From IMG/VR virus record IMGVR_UViG_3300026140_000007, positions 1 to 27,801 of that record: a DNA stretch of 27,801 nucleotides; one strand, written 5' to 3'. The translations under genes were made by a program, and so were the position numbers. Below are positions 22,788 through 27,801 of this stretch, piece by piece. Numbering within the stretch: the first letter of the stretch is position 1; each line of letters starts with the position of its first letter. The stretch comes from a virus. The notes beneath the pieces were generated by a model. That model ran no database searches. It worked only from the letters and a program-made list of their open reading frames with translations, and was not told where the DNA came from.

Positions 22788-24381
22788 CGTCGTTTTCCTC
22801 TTGGTTCAGGAATTCATTGTCGCCACTCGGCTCGATCAACAGGCCCGAGCCTGAGTCGTACTCAAGCGGGATCGTCATGCCTGTCGCTCGGCCCGTGTAT
22901 CGATCCTTCAAGCCCCGCAGGTAGGTAGGCTCCGATGGATCTTGCTGATCTCGTTCGAGGCCGAACATAAAGTGGCACCAATAGCCAATCGCTCGGCTGC
23001 CCTTGAAGTGACGGATCATTACCCTGCCGCCTTCTTCGTGCGGCTTTCCTTCAGGGGTCGCCAAGTGGCTGACCAGATGGAGCGTGATGTCCAGCTCTTT
23101 GACGAGTGATCCGATCTCACTCATCACGCGCTCCAGCTCGACACGCTCGTCTGAGGTGCCGGAAACCAGCGCTGTCAGGTGGTCGAGATAGAAGAGCCTG
23201 ACGCCTTCGGAACGGGCTAAATAACGGATCCTCTGCTGGATGATGTCCCAGTCGGTCGAGCCGAAGTGGTCATAAAGGTACAGGTTGCCCTGCTCATCGA
23301 GCTGATCGAGTGCAGTGCTGAGTTCCTCGGTGTCCCAGCCATCGTCGGGAACATGGAATCGCTTCAAAGCCTGCTTACCGGCCAGCCGCTTGGCTGTCTC
23401 GACCGGTTGCTGCTCTAGGAAGAACATCCCCACGGGCTCGCCGAGTTCGACGAGATCGAACACAGCCTGCTGCGTCAGGAAGTCAGTCTTACCGACACCG
23501 GTGCCAGCGCCTATCGCATAGACCTCACCGGTGCGACGCCCGTAGGTCATGTCGGTCAGCGTTTTGAAACACCACGGCAAGCCAACTTCATTCGGCTGCT
23601 TGACCCGATCTTTGATCTCCCCGAGCTGCACAATGCCGTCCGGGCGGAAACCTTTGGCACCCCAGATAGCATCGATGATCTCTTTGCCTCGCCCGGCGAC
23701 GAGCATTTCGTTCGGGTCTTTCATGGGCAGACGGGCGATCCGGGCCCGGCCCGGTGACAGACACATGGCTGCCTCACGGGCTGCCGACTGGCCAACCTCA
23801 TCCTGATCCAGCATGAACACCACACGCTCATAGCCCTCGAGCCATTCGAGCGCCTTGCTGATCGACTTGGCAGCAGACTGAGCGCCATCCTTGAGGCTGA
23901 CCACGGGCCACTTATTGCCTTGCGTCTGGCTCACCGACATAGCGTCGATCTCGCCCTCGGTGATCACCACCATCTTGCCTTCGTCCCGCCAGAGGCTCAT
24001 TCCCCATAGCGGTTCGGCTTCCTTAACGGCACCCTTCCAGAAGAAATCCTTGTCCTTGGTGCGGATCTTCTGGGCCACACGGTGGGGGCTGGCAGTGCCC
24101 GAGTAGTTGGCGATCTGCACAGGGCGGCCTTTGTAGATAGCCGTTTGGTAACCAAACAGGCTCGCGGTCTTCTCAGTGATCCCACGCTTCTGCAGCGGCT
24201 GGGTCTCGCCATCGACGATCAGGTCTTGGGTTTGACTCATAGGCCTTTCCTTTGGCGTCTCGCCGTGTCCGGGTTCGTAGTAGCGGCAGCCGAAGCAATA
24301 AGCGTGGCCATCATCGAACCGCGCCAGATTGTCTCGGCTCCCACATCGAGGGCACGGTTCGTGATGGATGAACTCGCTCAT
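22768..24381 (-). CDS. Primase-helicase (T7 gp4-like)
   Basis: 537 residues. An N-terminal zinc-binding domain (C10, C13, C29, C32) recognises priming sites; a TOPRIM primase core has TEGEIDAMS (141-149) and FMLDQDEVG (189-197); a RecA-type helicase has Walker A GAGTGVGKT (291-299), Walker B LFYLDHL (396-402) and LHLVSHLATP. The acidic tail ends DDDQSPF with a terminal Phe, the feature by which T7 gp4 contacts the polymerase. A second in-frame ATG at 24240 (Met48), just after the zinc domain, has AAGGAAAGG upstream and may give a helicase-only form like T7 gp4B. The start overlaps the winged-helix gene by four bases (ATGA). Confidence 0.96.
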   Translation of the reverse strand: MSEFIHHEPCPRCGSRDNLARFDDGHAYCFGCRYYEPGHGETPKERPMSQTQDLIVDGETQPLQKRGITEKTASLFGYQTAIYKGRPVQIANYSGTASPHRVAQKIRTKDKDFFWKGAVKEAEPLWGMSLWRDEGKMVVITEGEIDAMSVSQTQGNKWPVVSLKDGAQSAAKSISKALEWLEGYERVVFMLDQDEVGQSAAREAAMCLSPGRARIARLPMKDPNEMLVAGRGKEIIDAIWGAKGFRPDGIVQLGEIKDRVKQPNEVGLPWCFKTLTDMTYGRRTGEVYAIGAGTGVGKTDFLTQQAVFDLVELGEPVGMFFLEQQPVETAKRLAGKQALKRFHVPDDGWDTEELSTALDQLDEQGNLYLYDHFGSTDWDIIQQRIRYLARSEGVRLFYLDHLTALVSGTSDERVELERVMSEIGSLVKELDITLHLVSHLATPEGKPHEEGGRVMIRHFKGSRAIGYWCHFMFGLERDQQDPSEPTYLRGLKDRYTGRATGMTIPLEYDSGSGLLIEPSGDNEFLNQEENDDDQSPF

Positions 24382-24695
24382 GCCGCGTGGGTAGGCTCGT
24401 TCGAGAGTTTTGCCGACCCCGAATCAATGAATCGCAAGACAAGCGGGTCGAAGAAGTACCGGGTGTACCGCTTGCCGCTCATCGGGTTCTTCCGCTGCTC
24501 TCGGGTGATGCGAACGCCAAGATCCTCCAGATCGCAGATCCGGCGAGACAGCGTGGCGCTGGTCATGTCCAGATCCATCATTGCCTCGCGGGCGGTGATG
24601 CTGAAGTCGTTCCGCTCCATCATCAGGAGTACCTTGAATGCCTGCGGAGAAGCGGCGCTCAAGACATAGTTCGCGACGGGGGAGAGTTCATTCAT
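24378..24695 (-). CDS. Winged helix-turn-helix protein
   Basis: 105 residues. Residues 30-85 read as a winged helix: helix FSITAREAMMDL, turn, recognition helix MTSATLSRRICDLEDLGV, and a wing ITREQRKNPMSGKRYTRYFF. This resembles MarR/bacterial regulator-like DNA-binding domains. It may be a phage transcription regulator or replication accessory factor. It is the first gene after the amidase terminator and overlaps the primase-helicase start (ATGA), so both are co-translated. The ATG has GAGG eight bases upstream. Fold call by inspection; target unknown. Confidence 0.7.
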   Translation of the reverse strand: MNELSPVANYVLSAASPQAFKVLLMMERNDFSITAREAMMDLDMTSATLSRRICDLEDLGVRITREQRKNPMSGKRYTRYFFDPLVLRFIDSGSAKLSNEPTHAA

Positions 24696-24729
24696 GGTGG
24701 ATACCTCGCTGTTTCAGGTGTTGAACGCG

Positions 24730-24758
24730 AAAAAGCCCAGAGCAGACGCCCTGGGCTT
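24730..24758 (-). terminator. Intrinsic terminator downstream of the amidase gene
   Basis: On the minus strand AAGCCCAG pairs perfectly with CTGGGCTT around a 10-base loop, ending in a run of five T. It begins five bases after the amidase stop codon and precedes the winged-helix/primase genes. Confidence 0.85.
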
Positions 24759-24781
24759 GGGTTCACTTGGTGTCGGCTAAT
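24756..24781 (-). repeat. Third copy of the CCGACAC repeat, at the amidase 3' end
   Basis: The minus-strand sequence ATTAGCCGACACCAAGTGAA plus CCCAAG is identical over 26 bp to 26685-26710. Here it encodes the last amidase residues (LADTK) and the stop, and runs into the first bases of the terminator stem. Confidence 0.85.
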
Positions 24782-25176
24782 CGACGCGATACGTCGAATG
24801 AAGGGCAGGCCTTGGCCGATAGGTCGTTGTGGCCGACCACCTTCAGGTCGCCATACATAATCTTCTGAAGCTGGATCAGCTCGCGCAGTGCGTTGATCTG
24901 GGCGGGCTTGAAGTTGTCCTCGGGTTCCATGTCTTCATCGACGCCACCTACAAGACAGACGCCAATGCTCCGGTGGTTGTAACCCTTCGCATGAGCGCCT
25001 ACAGCATCGGCGGGCCGCCCTGTCTGGAGGGTTCCGTCCCGGCGGATGACGTAGTGGTAACCAATTCGCAGCCATCCTTGTTCGCGGTGCCAGCGGTCGA
25101 TCTCTGCTACACCGATGTTCATCGACGGCGGTGTTGCCGAGCAGTGAACGACCAGCAGGTCGGTTTCTTGTCTCAT
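24763..25176 (-). CDS. N-acetylmuramoyl-L-alanine amidase (T7 lysozyme, gp3.5-like)
   Basis: 137 residues (T7 gp3.5 has 151). Zinc ligands H11 (VVHCSAT), H116 (VVGHNDL) and C124 (KACPSFDV), with the catalytic Y40 (GYHYVI) and K122, are all present. The enzyme cuts the amide bond between muramic acid and the peptide in peptidoglycan and, in T7, also binds and inhibits the phage RNA polymerase. The first four bases overlap the endonuclease I stop (ATGA). The last codons belong to a 26-bp sequence repeated downstream of the RNA polymerase gene. Confidence 0.95.
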   Translation of the reverse strand: MRQETDLLVVHCSATPPSMNIGVAEIDRWHREQGWLRIGYHYVIRRDGTLQTGRPADAVGAHAKGYNHRSIGVCLVGGVDEDMEPEDNFKPAQINALRELIQLQKIMYGDLKVVGHNDLSAKACPSFDVSRRLADTK

Positions 25177-25619
25177 TTCTCGATCAGCTTCTGGGCTGCC
25201 TCCTTTGCTTTTGCGTTGCCTTCCTCAGTCAGCCATAGCGCCCACTCATCGCTTGCTTTAACGGAGGCATAGGGGAACCCTTGGCGGTCGCACCACATGC
25301 CGTACGTCGTCGATGAGCGCTTGCTGATTCGGTTGTTCGGGTTGGAGAAAATAAAGCGGATATCGAGATCGGGGAGCTGACTTTTGATCATCAGCATTTT
25401 CTGGCGGTCTTTGGTGACGAACCTACCCTTGGTCTCGATGATGATGCCGTTGGATAGAACGAAGTCTGGCTTGTACTTTGCCTCGCGGGCGGGGACTAGG
25501 TATCGGATGTTCCCAGGCTCGTACTGATAGGGGATCTCATGCTGATCCAGCCAGTCCCCTACCAGTCGTTCGAGCCCGCCTCGGAAGCCATCGTCACCTT
25601 TGACGATCTTCGCTCCCAT
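25173..25619 (-). CDS. Endonuclease I, Holliday-junction resolvase (gp3-like)
   Basis: 148 residues (T7 gp3 has 149). Active-site residues are E17 (FRGGLE), D52 (YKPDFVL), E62 and K64 (IIETKGR), matching T7 E20, D55, E65 and K67. Further conserved segments are PDLDIRFIFSNPNN and TTYGMWCDRQGF. The enzyme resolves branched DNA before packaging and helps degrade host DNA. The ATG overlaps the SSB stop (TGATG) and the stop overlaps the amidase start, so the three are co-translated in T7 order 2.5-3-3.5. Confidence 0.95.
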   Translation of the reverse strand: MGAKIVKGDDGFRGGLERLVGDWLDQHEIPYQYEPGNIRYLVPAREAKYKPDFVLSNGIIIETKGRFVTKDRQKMLMIKSQLPDLDIRFIFSNPNNRISKRSSTTYGMWCDRQGFPYASVKASDEWALWLTEEGNAKAKEAAQKLIEK

Positions 25620-26263
25620 CAGAAGTCCGGGTCGTCGTCCCCGTTATCGCTGCTGGCCGGTTCGCTCTCAGGAGCCGGGTCTTCGTCCGGTGTCTCCTGC
25701 GGCTCATCGGGAGCCTCGAAGCCGTCCTCTTCGCCGAAGCCGAACGAATCAGCGCTCTGCGTTTCGGGGCCGACCAGCTCAATGACCTGCACGGCCTCCA
25801 GCTTCAGCGCAATGCCGACGCCGATGGGTGCCTCATAGTTGCGGATCCAATAGGCCACGCGGCCTACCGAGTTGCCCCAGATCTGCGTCCCCTTGGGGAT
25901 CGGCTTGCCCTTCGAGTCGAACAGCTTCGGGCTAAGGTCAAATTCCTTGCCAGCCTGAGTCTTCACGCGGGCTGGCATTGAGAACTTAAAGTCCATCTCG
26001 CCCGTCTCATTGCCCTCATCGTCGACAACCTCGGTGCAGCTAAGGTCGGCAACCTTGGGCTTCTTCTTGTTGTCCTTCTTCCACTCGGCAACCCACTCGT
26101 CCCGGCGGGATTCGAGCTGCTGCTTCAACTCTTTCGCATCCTCGCCATCCAAGCGCAGCTTCAGGCTGTACTCGCCGTTCTCCTTGAACTTGTAATCCGG
26201 CTCGGTGAGCTTCGGGAAGATGAATGTGCCTTTCGGGGTGGTGAACTTCTCTCGTTTGGCCAT
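25619..26263 (-). CDS. Single-stranded DNA-binding protein (gp2.5-like)
   Basis: 214 residues (T7 gp2.5 has 232). N-terminal FTTPKGTFIFPKLTEPDYKF and the central MPARVKTQAGKEFDLSPKLF fit the family, an OB fold that binds ssDNA. The last 45 residues are almost all Glu, Asp, Pro and Ser, ending DDDPDF: the acidic tail with terminal Phe by which gp2.5 contacts DNA polymerase and primase-helicase. The ATG is preceded by GAGGTAACC. The helicase in this phage ends in a similar acidic Phe tail. Confidence 0.92.
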   Translation of the reverse strand: MAKREKFTTPKGTFIFPKLTEPDYKFKENGEYSLKLRLDGEDAKELKQQLESRRDEWVAEWKKDNKKKPKVADLSCTEVVDDEGNETGEMDFKFSMPARVKTQAGKEFDLSPKLFDSKGKPIPKGTQIWGNSVGRVAYWIRNYEAPIGVGIALKLEAVQVIELVGPETQSADSFGFGEEDGFEAPDEPQETPDEDPAPESEPASSDNGDDDPDF

Positions 26264-26270
26264 GGTTACC

Positions 26271-26531
26271 TCAGGTGTTGAGTTCGTTGCGGACGTAGTC
26301 GACCACCGCTGCGAATTCAGGCCGCCGACCTTCGGCGTGGCTGGTCATCCGCTGGGTGGTAGCGATCAGGTCGTTGATGGTCATGCCGCTGGCCTCGCTC
26401 ATGGCGATGAAAAGGGCTGCGACAGCGGGAACCTGTACGCCCTTGGGGTGACGCTGGAGCTTGTCCAGCGCATCCACTGCAGCGCCGCTGACATGGCGAA
26501 GGTCTGCATTGGTGATCTGGTCGCGATTCAT
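26271..26531 (-). CDS. Small protein of unknown function
   Basis: 86 residues, MNRDQITNADLRHVSGAAVD onward, mostly helical with a small apolar stretch (VQVPAVAALFIAMSE) that is too short and amphipathic for a sure membrane segment. It starts with an ATG that overlaps the stop of the 47-residue gene (ATGA) and has GAGGAGG upstream. The SSB gene follows after seven bases. Its place between RNA polymerase and SSB corresponds to T7 genes 1.1-2, which hold small host-takeover proteins, but no specific match is recognised. Confidence 0.7.
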   Translation of the reverse strand: MNRDQITNADLRHVSGAAVDALDKLQRHPKGVQVPAVAALFIAMSEASGMTINDLIATTQRMTSHAEGRRPEFAAVVDYVRNELNT

Positions 26532-26671
26532 GTGGCCTCCTCACGGAACTGCTGGACAGCGGCGGCCCGGAGCTTGGCCTTGGCCCTGCCGTCCATGGTC
26601 GACCGGTCATAGCACCGGCCATCGATGATCACGCTGTCGGTCACAGCGTTGGTGTGAATGGTTAGCTGCAT
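26528..26671 (-). CDS. 47-residue protein of unknown function
   Basis: ATG at 26671 with GGAG ten bases upstream; product MQLTIHTNAVTDSVIIDGRC followed by YDRSTMDGRAKAKLRAAAVQ and QFREEAT. The N-terminal half looks like beta strands and the C-terminal half a basic helix. It follows the tandem repeats and overlaps the next gene by four bases (ATGA). No family is recognised. Support is from ribosome-binding site, overlap and position. Confidence 0.6.
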   Translation of the reverse strand: MQLTIHTNAVTDSVIIDGRCYDRSTMDGRAKAKLRAAAVQQFREEAT

Positions 26672-26681
26672 TGCGGTCTCC

Positions 26682-26736
26682 AGCCTTGGGTTCACTTGGT
26701 GTCGGCTAATTGAGCCTTGGGTTCACTTGGTGTCGG
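26682..26736 (-). repeat. Two tandem 24-bp repeats after the RNA polymerase gene
   Basis: CCGACACCAAGTGAACCCAA plus GGCT occurs at 26736-26713 and again at 26705-26682, a 31-bp period. They lie in the only gap between RNA polymerase and the next genes, where T7 has promoters phi1.1A and phi1.1B and its primary origin. They share CGACAC with the two promoter candidates but lack TATAGGG. A promoter, origin or regulator site are all possible. Confidence 0.85.
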
Positions 26737-26748
26737 GAAACTACCGGA

Positions 26749-26775
26749 CGGGCAGCGGAACGCATCCGCTACCCG
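26749..26775 (-). other. Strong hairpin downstream of the RNA polymerase gene
   Basis: On the minus strand CGGGTAGCGGA pairs with TCCGCTGCCCG (10 Watson-Crick pairs and one G-U) around loop TGCGT. It begins six bases after the polymerase stop. No T-tract follows, so an RNase III processing site, as at R1 behind T7 gene 1, is likelier than an intrinsic terminator. Confidence 0.6.
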
Positions 26776-26781
26776 ATGCCT

Positions 26782-27801
26782 TTAGGCAAAGAAGTATTGC
26801 GACCTGAGGACATCCTCGATCTCCAGGTTGCCCCTCTCAGGCAGCTCAGGGATCTTCTTCTGGCGGGCCTCGGTGAGCATCTCAGCGATCTCGTCTCGAA
26901 ACTCACGAAGCGGATCATGGCGCTGGTAGATATCGACGAACGCCTCGCGGAGACTGTCGACACTGGCCTGCGTGTCTGCCGCATGGGTGCCATAGCTGTC
27001 GTGGATCAACGAGAAGTCCTCGACACCACGACGGCGGGCAAAGCAGACATAGCGGATCAGCGCGGCAGCATCGAGGCTATGCACGAAGTTCGGGCTAATG
27101 CCCGTGCTTTGCTTGGACTTGTCCAGCCCCCGCTGCCCGGTGCGAACCGAGAGCTTGATCGTGCTATCCCCGAGCATCGTCTCCACTCGATGAAGCTTGA
27201 TGTTGGGATACGCCTGCAGAACATGGAATCCGACGGGAGTCGTCCATGTCACCGGCAGTTCCTCCGCTGATGCCAGCTTTGCAACCTGCTGCAGCCAAGT
27301 CATCGCCTCGGCTGATGCGACAACGATCTCGTCAAGCGACTCGTAGATCACTTTGGAGAGAATCAGGCTGGCCCGGTATACATCCTGAGGATCGTCGGGG
27401 TTCAACACCTCTCGCTCTCCATGCGTCCTGTCGTCCCACAGATGCTCATAGACGTACTGCTGGGTCGCCCTCCGGGTTCCCCCATAGGGGCGGATCATCA
27501 CAGCCCGCTTGGTGGTTTTGCGGTCGATGCCGATGGCCAGCCAGCGCTCTGCCATGACTTTCTCCTCGGGATCCTTTCCGCTATCGGATGCGATTAGACG
27601 CAGCTTCTCCGTCGTCCGGTTAGCGACCCGCTGGTAGATGTCCTGCGGCTCATCCTTAGGCAGTAGGTTGGTGGCCTCGCCACCGCCGCTGTCCCTCAGC
27701 ATCGCCGAGAAGTGCTGGAGCCCATTGCATGACCCATCGAGCTGAACCGGGAGGTGGCTCTCGAAATGGTCGCCCTCATCGATTCGCCGGGCGTACTCCA
27801 T
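26782..27801 (-). CDS. T7-type single-subunit RNA polymerase, C-terminal 339 residues
   Basis: The gene enters from the right edge; the ATG at 27801 is an internal Met, since the family has about 500 more residues upstream. Catalytic parts present: LPVQLDGSCNGLQHFSAMLR (D22 here is T7 D537), RKTTKRAVMIRPYGG (R94, K98, Y106 are T7 R627, K631, Y639), ISPNFVHSLDAA (H241 is T7 H784) and LIHDSYGTHA (D268 is T7 D812). The C-terminus ends FFA, close to the essential FAFA of T7. The enzyme transcribes the middle and late phage genes from its own promoters. Its specificity loop lies between the last two motifs and differs from T7, consistent with the non-T7 promoter candidates found here. Confidence 0.97.
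   Translation of the reverse strand: MEYARRIDEGDHFESHLPVQLDGSCNGLQHFSAMLRDSGGGEATNLLPKDEPQDIYQRVANRTTEKLRLIASDSGKDPEEKVMAERWLAIGIDRKTTKRAVMIRPYGGTRRATQQYVYEHLWDDRTHGEREVLNPDDPQDVYRASLILSKVIYESLDEIVVASAEAMTWLQQVAKLASAEELPVTWTTPVGFHVLQAYPNIKLHRVETMLGDSTIKLSVRTGQRGLDKSKQSTGISPNFVHSLDAAALIRYVCFARRRGVEDFSLIHDSYGTHAADTQASVDSLREAFVDIYQRHDPLREFRDEIAEMLTEARQKKIPELPERGNLEIEDVLRSQYFFA

Overview
The window is most of the genome of a T7-like podovirus (Autographiviridae type), from the 3' end of its RNA polymerase gene to its largest internal virion protein. All convincing genes lie on the minus strand, so the gene order runs from position 27801 down to 1. The gene order is T7's: RNA polymerase, ssDNA-binding protein (2.5), endonuclease I (3), amidase (3.5), primase-helicase (4), DNA polymerase (5), exonuclease (6), portal (8), scaffold (9), capsid (10), tail tube (11, 12) and internal virion proteins (13-16). 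PhoH, a MazG-like pyrophosphohydrolase, a dNMP kinase and class I ribonucleotide reductase point to a marine or aquatic phage of a fairly GC-rich bacterium. The host cannot be named from the sequence.

Region 27801-17800 (replication and nucleotide metabolism). The RNA polymerase 3' end is followed by a strong hairpin and two tandem 24-bp repeats, at the place where T7 carries its paired promoters and primary origin. Next come two small unknown genes, SSB, endonuclease I and amidase, then a terminator. A winged-helix protein, primase-helicase, a 49-aa membrane protein, PhoH, a small unknown, DNA polymerase, exonuclease, another small unknown, dNMP kinase and MazG follow, tightly packed and often overlapping by 1-20 bases. 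Region 17800-15131 holds NrdB and NrdA, with an SP6/T7-like phage promoter candidate just upstream of nrdB and another just downstream of nrdA.

Region 15131-1 (morphogenesis and lysis). Two small proteins precede portal and scaffold. A compact lysis block (holin-like membrane protein, i-spanin, out-of-frame o-spanin lipoprotein) sits between scaffold and capsid, which is not T7's arrangement. The 388 bases between the o-spanin and the capsid have no gene but decompose into consecutive RNA stem-loops, including an 18-bp stem and two GNRA-capped arms.

The major capsid gene is split by a 515-nt group I intron, for which P1, P3, P4, P5, P6, P7, P8, P9 and a P10 can be read by eye. It carries an HNH endonuclease whose zinc-ribbon and nuclease domains fall inside the P8 loop, while its reading frame begins in the P1 loop. 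A strong intrinsic terminator follows the capsid gene as T7's T-phi does. Tail tubular proteins A and B and the internal virion proteins follow; the last (gp16-like) runs off the left edge.
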